From Paenibacillaceae bacterium ZCTH02-B3 (GTDB lineage: Bacteria > Bacillota > Bacilli > Paenibacillales > Paenibacillaceae): DNA of 64,000 nucleotides. Positions 51,780 to 61,081 of this stretch are shown here, one piece after another (position 1 is the stretch's first letter; every line of letters begins with the position of its first letter). The notes beneath the pieces are model-generated. The model ran no database searches. It had not been told where the DNA came from and saw nothing but the letters and a program-made list of their open reading frames with translations. The DNA lies in the NCBI GenBank assembly GCA_002159065.1, contig LZRV01000052.1, positions 56,896 through 120,895 on the forward strand, written 5' to 3'. Position numbers and translations under genes: made by a program.

Positions 51780-52820
51780 ATGACCACCATCCTGGCCATC
51801 GACCACGGGAACGGGCACGTCAAGGCGTGTTCGAGCGACAAATTTGTGCTGCTTCCTTCCGCCTACGCCAGGCCGGAAGAATTCGGCGAGGACATGATCA
51901 AGCCAAAGAAGGAACTGCAGGTCTTCGAATTCAAATCCGGCCTGTTTCCGGGCGAAACGTACTACTGGGGCAGGGACGTGGGCAAGGCGGGAAGACTCAT
52001 CGCCAGCTACGGCGGGGAAGGCCGATACGTCTCCAAGCCGTATCAAATGTTGTCACAGTTCACCATGGCGCTGCTCTTGCCGGACGGAGAGCTCACCCAT
52101 GAGGACGTGCATGTCGTGACCGGGTGCCCCAGCATCAGCAAGGGAACGGAGCTGGAGGCGGAGATCCAGCGCTCGTTTCGCGGACGGCACGCGGTGACGG
52201 TGAACGGCCAGAGCAAGGTGATCCACGTCGGCCAGGTGACGGTATTGCCCCAGCCGCTCGGCACGGTGTTTTATCTGTATTACAACGACGAGGGCCAGGT
52301 GGTCAACCGGCAGCTGGAGGACAGCTACATCGGCATCATCGACATCGGCAGCGGCACCACGGACCTCGACGGGGTGAAGGAACTGAAGCGGCAGTGGGAC
52401 GACACGGCCACCATTCCGATGGGGATGTTCGACGCGTACAAGAAAATCGCCGCCTACATCAACCGGCAGCATCCGAACGCGAACGTCACCCCGCAGATGG
52501 TGGAGCAGCACCTTTTGAATCCGGAAATCGACGTGAACACGTTCCGGATCAACCATCGGTCGAAGCCGGTGGACATCACCAACATCCGGACGGAAGTGTT
52601 CCGGCAGTTGGCGGAGGATCTGTTGAACCAGATCCAGCAGATGTGGGTGAGCCGCGCGAAGTTTGACGCGATTTATCTGACGGGCGGCGGGGCGAAACCG
52701 CTGGCCAGGCATTTCATGGAATGGGAGAAGGATATCCAGATCCTTGAGGACAGCCAGCAGGGGAACGCCCTGGGCTTTTATCGGTACGGACTGAATCTGG
52801 CGGGGGAGACGAAACCCTGA
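51780..52820 (+). CDS. ParM/StbA-like actin-family ATPase
   Basis: The protein of about 346 residues has the actin-like phosphate 1 motif [10 protein letters not shown], phosphate 2 motif [14 protein letters not shown] and adenosine motif [11 protein letters not shown]. These place it with plasmid-segregation ParM/StbA and Alp actins. It is chromosomal here and follows bactofilin by 40 bp; no parR-like partner or centromere repeats are visible. ATG 51780 is preferred over ATG 51774 because GGAGG at 51766-51770 has 9-nt spacing to it. It may form dynamic filaments with the bactofilin scaffold. Confidence 0.88.
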   Translation: MTTILAIDHGNGHVKACSSDKFVLLPSAYARPEEFGEDMIKPKKELQVFEFKSGLFPGETYYWGRDVGKAGRLIASYGGEGRYVSKPYQMLSQFTMALLLPDGELTHEDVHVVTGCPSISKGTELEAEIQRSFRGRHAVTVNGQSKVIHVGQVTVLPQPLGTVFYLYYNDEGQVVNRQLEDSYIGIIDIGSGTTDLDGVKELKRQWDDTATIPMGMFDAYKKIAAYINRQHPNANVTPQMVEQHLLNPEIDVNTFRINHRSKPVDITNIRTEVFRQLAEDLLNQIQQMWVSRAKFDAIYLTGGGAKPLARHFMEWEKDIQILEDSQQGNALGFYRYGLNLAGETKP

Positions 52821-52828
52821 CACAGGCC

Positions 52829-52867
52829 GGGCGAAAACACGCCGCGTGTTTTCGTCCCGTCTTTTTT
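52829..52867 (+). terminator. Terminator 1 after the bactofilin/ParM operon
   Basis: GGG-C-GAAAACACGC pairs with GCGTGTTTTCGTCCC, followed by GTCTTTTTT. Confidence 0.9.
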
Positions 52868-52871
52868 CTTT

Positions 52872-52904
52872 GCCGGCGGGCCGGCCGTTGCGCCGGCTTT
52901 TTTT
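52872..52904 (+). terminator. Terminator 2, tandem
   Basis: GCCGGCG pairs with CGCCGGC across a 12-nt loop, followed by seven T. Two strong terminators in tandem insulate the downstream gene. Confidence 0.85.
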
Positions 52905-52960
52905 CGTTTCGGCGGTTCGCTAGAATGGATGTAATCGTATCTGGCAGAGGGGTTTGCACC

Positions 52961-53965
52961 ATGGCTTCACTTCCGGTATCCGCGCTGAACCTGGTCCCGA
53001 TCCGCGAGGGGCAGGGGCCCCGGGAAGCGATCCAATCCGCCGTCGAGCTGGCGCAGGCCTTGGAAAAGCTGGGCTACGTGCGGTACTGGATCGCCGAGCA
53101 CCACAACATGCCGACGCTGGTGAGCGCGGCCACGGTGGTGCTCATTCAGCATGTGCTCGAGCGGACATCCACGATCCGCGTCGGGTCCGGCGGCGTCATG
53201 CTGCCGAACCATTCCCCGCTCATCGTCGCGGAGCAGTTCGGCACCCTTGCCGTGCTGTATCCCGGCCGCGTGGACCTTGGGCTCGGCCGCGCGCCCGGCA
53301 CGGACATGAAGACGGCCGCCGCCATCCGCCGCAACCGCCACGAAGCGATGTACATGTTTCCGGACGAGGTGCGGGATCTTTTGCGCTATTTCGGCCCGCC
53401 CGAAGAGCAGTCCGACGTCCGGGCGTATCCGGCCGTCGGCACGGGGGTGCCGCTGTACATTCTCGGCTCCACCACGGACTCGGCGGAACTGGCCGCGTAT
53501 CTGGGGCTGCCTTACGCCTTCGCGTCACACTTCGCCCCGGAGCAGACGGAGGCGGCCATCCGGCTGTACCGCAGCCGTTTCCGGCCTTCACGGTATCTGG
53601 ACCGGCCGTACATGATCGTCTGCCTCAACGTGGTGGCCGCGGAAACGGATGAAGAATCGCGGCATGAACTTTGGACGTCGATCCGGTATTTTCTGAACAT
53701 CGTGCGGGGAGAGCGCCTGCCGCTGCTGCCGCCGGACAAGGCGGAAAAGGATACCGCCCTGACTCCGTATGAACTGGCCCACCTGGAGGCGCGCATGAGC
53801 CTGGCGATCGTCGGCGGCCGGGAGACGGTGAAGAAGCGGCTGGCCGAATTCCTTGAGCGGCACGAAGCGGACGAAATCATGGCGGTGACCTATATTTTCG
53901 ACCTTGCGAAGCAAATCCGGTCCTACGAACTGCTCAAAGAAGCGGCGGAATCGATCCGGCGGTAA
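52961..53965 (+). CDS. LLM-class flavin-dependent oxidoreductase
   Basis: The 334-residue protein shows the bacterial luciferase-like TIM barrel: [75 protein letters not shown] and [20 protein letters not shown]. These fit the MsnO8/YceB-like LLM subgroup, typically FMN-dependent monooxygenases of unknown substrate. ATG 52961 follows AGAGG; the longer frame from 52925 is not needed. Confidence 0.92.
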   Translation: MASLPVSALNLVPIREGQGPREAIQSAVELAQALEKLGYVRYWIAEHHNMPTLVSAATVVLIQHVLERTSTIRVGSGGVMLPNHSPLIVAEQFGTLAVLYPGRVDLGLGRAPGTDMKTAAAIRRNRHEAMYMFPDEVRDLLRYFGPPEEQSDVRAYPAVGTGVPLYILGSTTDSAELAAYLGLPYAFASHFAPEQTEAAIRLYRSRFRPSRYLDRPYMIVCLNVVAAETDEESRHELWTSIRYFLNIVRGERLPLLPPDKAEKDTALTPYELAHLEARMSLAIVGGRETVKKRLAEFLERHEADEIMAVTYIFDLAKQIRSYELLKEAAESIRR

Positions 53966-54003
53966 ATAGCATGTAGATTCGCCCATGCCGGCTGCGGCGA
54001 TCT

Positions 54004-54780
54004 TTATCCGCCTGCTCCGCCGCCCGCCGCGCTTTTTTTCAACCGGAACCCGGTTTCCCGATGGTCCGGATCCCAGCGGAACGTGAGTGCGGCCAGCACC
54101 AGGATGGCCAACGCGAAAGCGAACACGATCAGCACGGATAAGCCCCAAGGCCGGGTGTCCGCTTGCGCCGCGGCCTGAAGCCCGTCGACGAAATAGGCGA
54201 ACGGAAAACATTTGCCCGCCCGCGCCAGCCATTCCGGCACGGCCGAGAGGCTGTAGAACGCGTCGCTGCCGAATACCATGGGAATCTGCAGCAGATTGGA
54301 CAGCATGTTGATCTGCCCTTCGTTGCGGGCGAAATTGACGACCAAAAATCCAAGGCATGTGAAACAGAACATTCCAACGACGAGCATTGCCAAAAGCTGA
54401 ACCGCGCCGAAAAACGGGATGGAAATTCCGAACGCGAGCGCGCCGATGAGCAGAAGGACCGCGTTGATGGCCAGCCCGAGCAGCGTCCGGGCCAGCGTCA
54501 GCGCGAGCACAAACGAGACGATCGGAAAAGGCGTCAGTTTCAGCAGCTTGTAGACGCCCTTGTTTCGCTGGCCGTACACCTGGAACGAAACGCCCTGCAT
54601 GGCCCAAAACAGGGTGCTGATCCCGATCACCCCGACCAGCAGCCGCTCGCGGTACTCCGGCGAATCAAAGTAATACCCGAGTCCGGCCATGAGTACGACA
54701 GGGAACAGCAAGGCGTAAAACAACGTGATTTTGTCTTTCAGGCTCGTGACGAGCATCATGCGAAAAACGGTCCGGATCAC
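54004..54780 (-). CDS. ABC-2 type transporter permease
   Basis: The 258-residue protein has six membrane segments and ABC-2 permease features (KDKITLFYALLFPVVLMAGL, RNKGVYKLLKLTPFPIVSFV). It overlaps the ATPase gene by 4 bp (ATGA) and forms with it a drug/antibiotic-type exporter under the PadR regulator. The C-terminal GGGAGG tail is low-complexity. Confidence 0.88.
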   Translation of the reverse strand: MIRTVFRMMLVTSLKDKITLFYALLFPVVLMAGLGYYFDSPEYRERLLVGVIGISTLFWAMQGVSFQVYGQRNKGVYKLLKLTPFPIVSFVLALTLARTLLGLAINAVLLLIGALAFGISIPFFGAVQLLAMLVVGMFCFTCLGFLVVNFARNEGQINMLSNLLQIPMVFGSDAFYSLSAVPEWLARAGKCFPFAYFVDGLQAAAQADTRPWGLSVLIVFAFALAILVLAALTFRWDPDHRETGFRLKKSAAGGGAGG

Positions 54781-55487
54781 GACGCCTCCTCCTCGGTCAG
54801 TTTCAGATACAGTTCTTCCAGATTCGCCGCCTCATACCGCTCCAGCAATTCCTCCGGCGTTCCGGACGCCGCGACCTTCCCGTCCCGGATCATGACGATC
54901 CGGTCCGCCAGCTTGCCGACCTCCTCCATATCGTGGGAAGTGAAGACAACCGAGGCGCCCGACTCCGCCAGACGGCGAATCAGGTCGCGGATTTCCCGCC
55001 TCGCCCGCGGGTCGAGGGCCGCCGTCGGTTCGTCCAGAAACACCAGTTTCGGGTCGTGCACCAGCGCGGCGGCGATCGCCAGCCGCTTCTGCTGGCCGCC
55101 GGAAAGCCGGGAAGCCTCCGTCTGCGCGGCGTCCCGCAGGCCGCAAAGCTCCAGGAGCCGCAATCCTTCCTCCACGGTCAACCTCCGCTTGTGGAAAGCG
55201 GCGAAAAGTTTCAAATTGTCCAACGCGCTGAGACCCGGAAAAAAGGGCGTCGACTGGAGCTGCACCCCGACGCTCGCCTTGTAATCGTGACGCCAGTAGG
55301 TGACGCTTCCCGCGTCCCGCCGTTTCAGGCCCAGGATCAGGTCGAGCGTGGTCGATTTCCCCGCTCCGTTCGGCCCGATCACGGCCACCACTTCCTTCTC
55401 CCGGACTTCCAGGTCGATGCCGTCCACCACGGATTTGGAACCGTATCTTTTGACCAGCCCGGCCGCCTGAAGCAGCACCCGATTCAT
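54777..55487 (-). CDS. ABC transporter ATP-binding protein (drug-exporter type)
   Basis: Walker A GPNGAGKST, Q-loop VQLQSTPFFPGLSALDNL, signature LSGGQQKRLAIAAAL, Walker B LVFLDEPTAALD and switch TSHD are all present in 236 residues. ATG 55487 overlaps the PadR stop (ATGA) and is preceded by GGGGG; the GTG at 55502 lies inside padR. With the permease it forms a CcmA/YhaQ-like exporter. Confidence 0.92.
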   Translation of the reverse strand: MNRVLLQAAGLVKRYGSKSVVDGIDLEVREKEVVAVIGPNGAGKSTTLDLILGLKRRDAGSVTYWRHDYKASVGVQLQSTPFFPGLSALDNLKLFAAFHKRRLTVEEGLRLLELCGLRDAAQTEASRLSGGQQKRLAIAAALVHDPKLVFLDEPTAALDPRARREIRDLIRRLAESGASVVFTSHDMEEVGKLADRIVMIRDGKVAASGTPEELLERYEAANLEELYLKLTEEEAS

Positions 55488-56047
55488 GATTCGAACCCCC
55501 AAGTCTGCGGATTGGGCGGATTCTCGGCGAGGACGGCCTGCAATTCATTAAGCAGCTTCATCTGCAGCTCGAACTGCTCGTACATGTTCCGAAAAACGAG
55601 CCGCACGTGCGGAGGGACGGGGCCGTATTTCTCCTTTTCCTTCTCGCCGGCTTTCATGGCCTCATAATCCGCCTCGATCCGCCGTTTCTGCTCTTCCAGC
55701 GCGGCGATGGTTTCTTCCGCCGGCAACGCCTCCAGGAAGGACACCGCGGTATACAGGGCTGTCGGAAACGCCACGGAGGATTGTTTCAGCGCTTCCGTCA
55801 GCAGTTTCCGAAATTCCTCCCGTCCCCGGTCCGTGATCCGGTAGATCGCCTTCGCGCGGTTGCCCGTATGCTCCACGGATTCCAGCCGGACGAGCCCCTC
55901 CCCTTCCATCTTCTTGAGCGCGTGGTAAATCGAGCCCGGGAGTATGCCGGCCCACTTGTCGGACTGGGTCATCTGCAAAACCTGCTGGATCTCGTACCCG
56001 GACATCGGCTTGTGCGTCAGAAGCCCGAGCACCATCAGACGTGTCAC
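55484..56047 (-). CDS. PadR-family transcriptional repressor
   Basis: The N-terminal PadR winged helix reads TRLMVLGLLTHKPMSGYEIQ, LPGSIYHALKKMEGEGLVRL, RAKAIYRITDRGREEF. A C-terminal helical dimerisation region follows (PAEETIAALEEQKRRIEADY). PadR regulators usually repress adjacent drug exporters, here the ABC pair that overlaps its 3' end. GTG 56047 is preferred because GGTGAGGA sits 5 bases upstream and homology starts there; the open frame extends to 56104 into the promoter. Confidence 0.9.
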   Translation of the reverse strand: MTRLMVLGLLTHKPMSGYEIQQVLQMTQSDKWAGILPGSIYHALKKMEGEGLVRLESVEHTGNRAKAIYRITDRGREEFRKLLTEALKQSSVAFPTALYTAVSFLEALPAEETIAALEEQKRRIEADYEAMKAGEKEKEKYGPVPPHVRLVFRNMYEQFELQMKLLNELQAVLAENPPNPQTWGFES

Positions 56048-56066
56048 CTGTATCCTCACCGCCAAT

Positions 56067-56085
56067 ATTGTATACTCAAATTTGA
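56067..56085 (-). promoter_or_regulatory. padR promoter -10 and overlapping palindrome
   Basis: On the minus strand TACAAT (56067-56072) is a -10. The palindrome TCAAATTTGA (56076-56085) lies just upstream in the spacer and is a candidate PadR operator for autoregulation. Confidence 0.45.
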
Positions 56086-56128
56086 CTATAAGGTCCGATT
56101 TCAACTATATTCTTGATGAAGCGAAATG

Positions 56129-57406
56129 TCAAGTAACTTCTTCAAGGACCGCCTTCGCCGCGGCTTCGCCGGCCGCGCGGCCGGTGGAGAAGGCGGCGGT
56201 GATGTTGTAGCCGCCGGTGTAGCCGTGCACGTCCAGGATTTCGCCGCAGAAGTAGAGCCCTCGCATCAGCTTCGATTCCATGGTGCGGGGGTCCACCTCT
56301 TTCACGCTCACCCCGCCGCCGGTGATGAAGGCTTCTTCCAGGGACAGCGTGCCGGACGCGGAGACGGCCAGCCGTTTGCACCGCTCGGCGAGGGCAAGCC
56401 AGCCGTTGCGTGACACGTTGCCCGCCTGCGCTTCGCCATCCAGGCCGGCCCGGTCCAGCAGGATCGGCACGAGGCGGTCCGGCAGATGCCGGCGCAGCAG
56501 CGTCTTCACCGCCTTCCGCGGTTCGGCGCGGGCTTCCGCCAGCCATTCGCCTGCCAGTTCGTCGATACTGCGTCCCGGCGCAAGGTCGATGCGCACCGTC
56601 ACGGGGCCATGGCCGTCCATCAGGGCGCGCACCACGAACTGGCTGCAGCGCAGCGCCGCCGGTCCGGACAGGCCGAAGTGGGTGAAGATCATGTCTCCTT
56701 CGTGTTCCACGAGTTTTTTGCCCTTGCCGTTCTCCACCGTCAGGCGCACGGCCCGCAGGGACAGCCCCTGAACCTGGCGATTCGCAATCCACGGTTCGTC
56801 CGAGGTGATCGGCACTTCCGTCGGGTACAGCCGTGTGATGGTGTGACCGGCCTCCCGCGCCCATTCGTAGCCGTCGCCGGTGGAGCCGGTATGGGGGACG
56901 GACTTGCCGCCGGTGGCCACGATGACGCATCGCGCCGCGATCTCCTCTCCGCCGCGAAGCCGCACGCCGGAGACCTGGCCATTCCCGTACAGCACGCGTT
57001 CCACCGGCTGGTTCACCCTCACTTTGGCGCCCAGTTTCCGCACCCGGTTCACCAGCGCCGCGACCACCGTCTTCGCCTTGTCCGTGGCGGGAAACATGCG
57101 GCCTTCGTCCTCTTCAATGAGCCGGATTCCGAGGGATTCGAAGAACGCGATGATCTCCCGGCTGCCGAAGCGCGACAGCGCGCTGTGCAGGAATCGGCCG
57201 TTGCCGGGAAAATACCGGATGAGCTCCGCCGTGTCCTTGTTGTTGGTCACGTTGCAGCGTCCGCCGCCGGAGATGCCGAGCTTCCGCCCCAGCCGGTCTC
57301 CCTTGTCCAAAAGCAGCGTGCGCGCGCCGCCTTCCCTCGCCGCGATCGCCGCCATGAGCCCCGCCGGCCCGCCGCCGACCACGATGACGTCCCAGGTTTC
57401 CGCCAC
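56129..57406 (-). CDS. HI0933-family NAD(P)/FAD-dependent oxidoreductase
   Basis: The protein of about 425 residues starts AETWDVIVVGGGPAGLMAAI, a Rossmann FAD motif, then LDKGDRLGRKLGISGGGRCN, VTNN, EGRMFPATDKAKTVV, ATGGKSVPHTGSTGDGYEWA and a C-terminal GEILDVHGYTGGYNITAAFS typical of the HI0933/YtfP/YhiN family. The physiological reaction is unknown. GTG 57406 is chosen since GAGG lies 8 nt upstream; GTG 57415 lacks a ribosome site. Confidence 0.93.
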   Translation of the reverse strand: MAETWDVIVVGGGPAGLMAAIAAREGGARTLLLDKGDRLGRKLGISGGGRCNVTNNKDTAELIRYFPGNGRFLHSALSRFGSREIIAFFESLGIRLIEEDEGRMFPATDKAKTVVAALVNRVRKLGAKVRVNQPVERVLYGNGQVSGVRLRGGEEIAARCVIVATGGKSVPHTGSTGDGYEWAREAGHTITRLYPTEVPITSDEPWIANRQVQGLSLRAVRLTVENGKGKKLVEHEGDMIFTHFGLSGPAALRCSQFVVRALMDGHGPVTVRIDLAPGRSIDELAGEWLAEARAEPRKAVKTLLRRHLPDRLVPILLDRAGLDGEAQAGNVSRNGWLALAERCKRLAVSASGTLSLEEAFITGGGVSVKEVDPRTMESKLMRGLYFCGEILDVHGYTGGYNITAAFSTGRAAGEAAAKAVLEEVT

Positions 57407-57511
57407 GCCTTTCACCTCGAACGTTCCCGAACTTTTTTCCAGATGACCGATATTTCGATTATACCCGGATCAAAACCGTTGCGGACATCCGGTCCGTACA
57501 ACCGATTTTTT

Positions 57512-57541
57512 TCGACAAATTCTTCACCGATCCGTTACAAT
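57512..57541 (+). promoter_or_regulatory. Promoter (TCGACA-18-TACAAT)
   Basis: -35 TCGACA (57512-57517) and -10 TACAAT (57536-57541) each match consensus at five of six positions with 18-bp spacing. It points toward the small ORF at 57575 and the unknown gene at 57891. Confidence 0.5.
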
Positions 57542-57574
57542 CATCACGGGCATCACTGCCAGTCAGCCCGGGAG

Positions 57575-57679
57575 TTGATATCCATTTCCAAAAACAAAAC
57601 TTCTTCCAGGGAGCCCATTGTCATCCCGGGCGCCATATACGGGCGGGCGACGCCTCTGGCCGAACTGAAGGAAGCCTGA
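57575..57679 (+). CDS. Very small ORF, doubtful
   Basis: TTG 57575 opens a 34-residue frame ending PIVIPGAIYGRATPLAELKE A. The closeness of the promoter and the sharp ending suggest a leader peptide or the remnant of a gene end, but no ribosome site is clear. The rest of 57407-57890 holds nothing else convincing. Confidence 0.2.
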   Translation: MISISKNKTSSREPIVIPGAIYGRATPLAELKEA

Positions 57680-57890
57680 AGGTTTAAAGCCAAAAAATTC
57701 CGGATGGTTGCGGGTTGAACCGGCGGGGCTTCCAGGCGACCGGGCGAATGCACGACAGGAAAAGTTTCGCGTGCAGACTGACGAACCGCAATGTGATGAA
57801 AATACTCGGCGGAGCAAGGTTTGTCCCGATGCAAACGGGAGCGCCGGCGGGAGACCGGTCACATGGAAGAAGGCGAAAGAGACGATATAT

Positions 57891-59183
57891 ATGGTGGGAA
57901 AGATCACGGATCCATTGACAGGGATGGAGATGTTTGAAGAACACCTTTTATGGATTCTGGATGACCGGAAAGACACCCTCAGTTATAAGGAAGAAGTTCC
58001 GGACGGAAGCAACACGCCCGAAGAGTGGGTTGAAAGAAACCGAAAGCGGACTGAAGAGAAGATCCGGAAAAACATTGAATTTGTGCGCGCGCTGGGGTTG
58101 AAATGCGACAGCGTCGGCTGGTGCAGCCTGGATTTGAACCGTCCGGATCGGGATGACCTGCTGGACCGCATCCGTGCCTTTGCGCTCAAGGAAGGCATGT
58201 ACCTGCGCGGTTACTACACCCGGTGGAACGCGGACACGGAAAGCGAATGGTACCTGCTTGAATCGGAGCATTTTACCGGCGTGGACTGGGATTACGCCAC
58301 CGTCAAGGACCGAAACGGAAACCCGTTGACGATCTCCGAGGTGTATGCCTGCAAAATCCCCAAACACGCGCAGGTGCTGTGGGACAGCGGGTTGCCTTGC
58401 GTACACGAGAAGTTTCGCGACTGTTGCCTCCGGAACGGCTTCAGCGGGGTGGATTTTTACTGGATCCGGGACATCGGCCGGTACCGTGCCGCGCAGTTTT
58501 TCGGACTCATCATCGACCCCATGGTCCCCGAATTTGCGTGCGACCGGTATTTGACCTATTCCGACTCCAGGGATACTCCGTACAAAAATTTCGACCATTC
58601 CGTCGGCTCCCCGCTCTACCAACGGTATCTGGCCCTGGGCGGCGCGCTGCCGAAGCTGTCCCAAATGTTTTATGACCTGCGCGTGGACCTGCCCGTCCAG
58701 CTTCCGAGAAACCGGATGCCGGACGCGGGCTTTGCCTATATCTCCTTCTGGAGGGCCGACTATGTCAAACAATACGCGCTCGTCCGAAAACGCGCGGCGG
58801 AAACGCTGCTGGCCGAAAAGGCGATCCGCAAGGAATATCTGACGCCGGTGACGCTCTATGATGCGGAACCCGAAGGCTATTACATCCAGGCTTCGGAACC
58901 TCTTCCGTACCCGTCCGTGGAAGCGGTCCGCCAACTGGAAGCGGACTATGAAAAGCTGAAGCAAAACCCCAGGCCCGAAAAGAAGGCTGCCGATAAGGAA
59001 GCGCTGAAACAGTTCAGGCGGGCAAAACGCTTGCGGCCGGAAGATTTCGGCAAGGGGCTGGCCGGGAAGGCGCGCGCGGCCTGGCCGCAACGCCGCATGA
59101 GCGGTTGTCTCCGTATTACGCCGTTTCGGACGGCGGGTATTTGTCGGATGAATATCAATTTTTGCCCTATGCGGAATCGGTGA
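57891..59183 (+). CDS. Protein of unknown function, probably truncated by a frameshift
   Basis: From ATG 57891 the product is about 430 residues: ITDPLTGMEMFEEHLLWILD, RALGLKCDSVGWCSLDLNRP, YLRGYYTRWNADTESEWYLL, KIPKHAQVLWDSGLPCVHEK and RNGFSGVDFYWIRDIGRYRA. It is Trp/Tyr/Cys-rich, soluble, and matches no family I can name. After LRPEDFGKGLAGKARAAWPQ the frame turns into low-quality sequence, while plausible protein sequence resumes in another frame at about 59090. A one-base shift near 59085-59105 is likely. It lies upstream of the HSP90/TPR pair. Confidence 0.6.
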   Translation: MVGKITDPLTGMEMFEEHLLWILDDRKDTLSYKEEVPDGSNTPEEWVERNRKRTEEKIRKNIEFVRALGLKCDSVGWCSLDLNRPDRDDLLDRIRAFALKEGMYLRGYYTRWNADTESEWYLLESEHFTGVDWDYATVKDRNGNPLTISEVYACKIPKHAQVLWDSGLPCVHEKFRDCCLRNGFSGVDFYWIRDIGRYRAAQFFGLIIDPMVPEFACDRYLTYSDSRDTPYKNFDHSVGSPLYQRYLALGGALPKLSQMFYDLRVDLPVQLPRNRMPDAGFAYISFWRADYVKQYALVRKRAAETLLAEKAIRKEYLTPVTLYDAEPEGYYIQASEPLPYPSVEAVRQLEADYEKLKQNPRPEKKAADKEALKQFRRAKRLRPEDFGKGLAGKARAAWPQRRMSGCLRITPFRTAGICRMNINFCPMRNR

Positions 59184-59395
59184 AGGAAACCAAGGACTTT
59201 GCCGCGAAAATCGCAGCGGAAGAACTGCTGGCCGACCGGTGTGCGGGGACGGTCATCGCGAAGTGCGCGGACGGCGATTGGGTGATCGTTTGCGATGACG
59301 GTTCCGTCCGGCGCATCAGCCATGAAACGATGGACGCGGGTGAAACCTGGGATACCGTGGCGCAGTTTTTTTGCGATGCCCTGTCGGAAGACTAG
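59105..59395 (+). pseudogene. Probable frameshifted C-terminal part of the unknown gene
   Basis: In frame 2 the sequence PHERLSPYYAVSDGGYLSDE, ADRCAGTVIAKCADGDWVIV, SVRRISHETMDAGETWDTVA looks like a folded domain and ends with a normal stop at 59395. Its only starts (TTG 59105) have no ribosome site. Most simply it is the rest of the preceding gene after a frameshift; a separate small gene is the alternative. Confidence 0.5.
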
Positions 59396-59485
59396 CTGGT
59401 CACATTTTCCATGCGATCTGCCGATAACAATCCTTGTCGAGTCGAACCAGGGTATATGCCATCTTTGGGACACGAGGGATGACAG

Positions 59486-61081
59486 ATGGAAACGAACCAC
59501 AACTTCCAGGGCAATCTGACGGGCCTCATCGATCTGCTATCCAATCACCTTTATTCCAATCCCGGCGTCTTCGTGCGCGAGCTGCTGCAAAACGCCATGG
59601 ACGCGATCACGGCGCGCAAGAGGCTGGGACACCGATTCGATCCCCGGATTCATGTGGAAACGTTCTCGAACCATACGATTTCCGTCCAGGACAACGGGAT
59701 CGGGCTTACACGGGACGAAATCATCCGGTTTCTTGCCAGCATCGGAAGCACCGCGAAGAAAGATCCGGACGGCGCCGACGATTTCATCGGCCAGTTTGGC
59801 ATCGGCCTGCTTTCCTGTTTTGTCGTCAGCGACGAGATCGTGCTCGTCACCCGTTCGGCCCTCGACGGCGATTCGCTGGAGTGGAAGGGCCGGCCGGACG
59901 GAACCTACCGGATCCGGAAACTGGATCACGAGGTGCCGATCGGCACGACGGTCTATCTGAAAGCCAAGCCCGAATACGAGGAGCTGTTCGAATACTGGCA
60001 GCTCAAAGGGCTGCTTCAAAAGTACGGCAAATATCTGGATGTTCGCCTCACGCTGCTGGACGAAGGTTTCGAGGAGATCCTCAGCAAGGAGCGCGTGCCC
60101 TGGAAACTCAGCGGGGAAGAAGCGGTGAAATTTGTGGAAGGGGAAACGGGGAGCCGCCCCCTGGACATCATCCCGCTGTCCTCGACGCTCGGGGGACTGG
60201 AAGGCTTTGCGGCGATCCTGCCCTACACGGTCAATGTGCAAAAGCGGTACTTCAAGCGGATTGCGGCGGAGAACCGGGAGCTTTTCGAGAAAATCCTGTC
60301 CATCCACTACCAGTCCATCAAATTGGTGGCGAACGAGGATTCGGAGCTTTACGAGCTGTTCATCCCCTATCTGAAATTCGAAACCTCGTACGGCGAAATG
60401 GAAATGTCGGCGATCGCGGGCCAGGTTGATACGCTGTACGTAACGGCGACGGTGGACGAGTTCCGGCAAATCGCCCGCGTGGCCAAGGCGCAGCAGATCC
60501 TGGTCGTGAACGGCGGCTACCAGTACGACTTCGGGCTGCTGATGAAGGCAAGCGAAGTGTGGGAGCAGCTCAAGGTGGAGGTGCTGGACGTCATGAAGTT
60601 CGCGGGCCGCTTCACGCCGCTGCCCCCGCGGGAACGGGAAGAGACGCGGGATTTTCTCGAAATGGCCAACGATTTTCTGGCGGGCTGCCACTGCGTCGGA
60701 ACGATCCGGTATTTCGAACCCGCGGATCTGCCCGTGCTGTATATCACCAACAACGACCTCAACTATTGGAAGATCGTGAACGACACCATGCAAGCCGTGG
60801 ATTCGTTCTTCGCGGATCTCCTGGCCGCGGTCAAGGCGGAATACGCGGAAGAACCCCTGTCCCGGCTGTGCTTCAATTACAACAATCCGATGATCCGCAA
60901 GATTGTCGCCTGCCGTGACGAGCGGCTCCAACGCAGGGCGATCGAGCTGCTTTACACCCAATCGCTGCTGATGGGGAACCATGTGATGAGCAACCGGGAA
61001 TTGCAGCTGATGAACGAGTCGCTGTTTTATTTCGTGAACCTGGGGCTTGACCGGGCGGAGGCGGGTGAACATCGGGGATGA
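59486..61081 (+). CDS. HSP90-family (HtpG-like) chaperone, short form
   Basis: The N-terminal GHKL ATPase has RELLQNAMDAI (31-41, catalytic Glu and Asn36), VQDNGIGLT (67-75), GSTAKK (88-92) and GQFGIGLLSCFVV (102-114). The middle domain follows (LKFETSYGEM, AQQILVVNGGYQYDF). At 531 residues it is shorter than canonical HtpG (about 620), mainly at the C-terminal dimerisation end, matching the divergent bacterial HSP90-family proteins. ATG 59486 has a modest GAGGGATGACAG site. The stop overlaps the next gene, a TPR protein. Confidence 0.92.
   Translation: METNHNFQGNLTGLIDLLSNHLYSNPGVFVRELLQNAMDAITARKRLGHRFDPRIHVETFSNHTISVQDNGIGLTRDEIIRFLASIGSTAKKDPDGADDFIGQFGIGLLSCFVVSDEIVLVTRSALDGDSLEWKGRPDGTYRIRKLDHEVPIGTTVYLKAKPEYEELFEYWQLKGLLQKYGKYLDVRLTLLDEGFEEILSKERVPWKLSGEEAVKFVEGETGSRPLDIIPLSSTLGGLEGFAAILPYTVNVQKRYFKRIAAENRELFEKILSIHYQSIKLVANEDSELYELFIPYLKFETSYGEMEMSAIAGQVDTLYVTATVDEFRQIARVAKAQQILVVNGGYQYDFGLLMKASEVWEQLKVEVLDVMKFAGRFTPLPPREREETRDFLEMANDFLAGCHCVGTIRYFEPADLPVLYITNNDLNYWKIVNDTMQAVDSFFADLLAAVKAEYAEEPLSRLCFNYNNPMIRKIVACRDERLQRRAIELLYTQSLLMGNHVMSNRELQLMNESLFYFVNLGLDRAEAGEHRG

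Noticed and set aside
57417..57890. N-terminal extension of the unknown gene from 57708
   Set aside because: The first 61 codons are Arg/Gly/Pro-rich without a ribosome site, and plausible protein sequence starts at ATG 57891.
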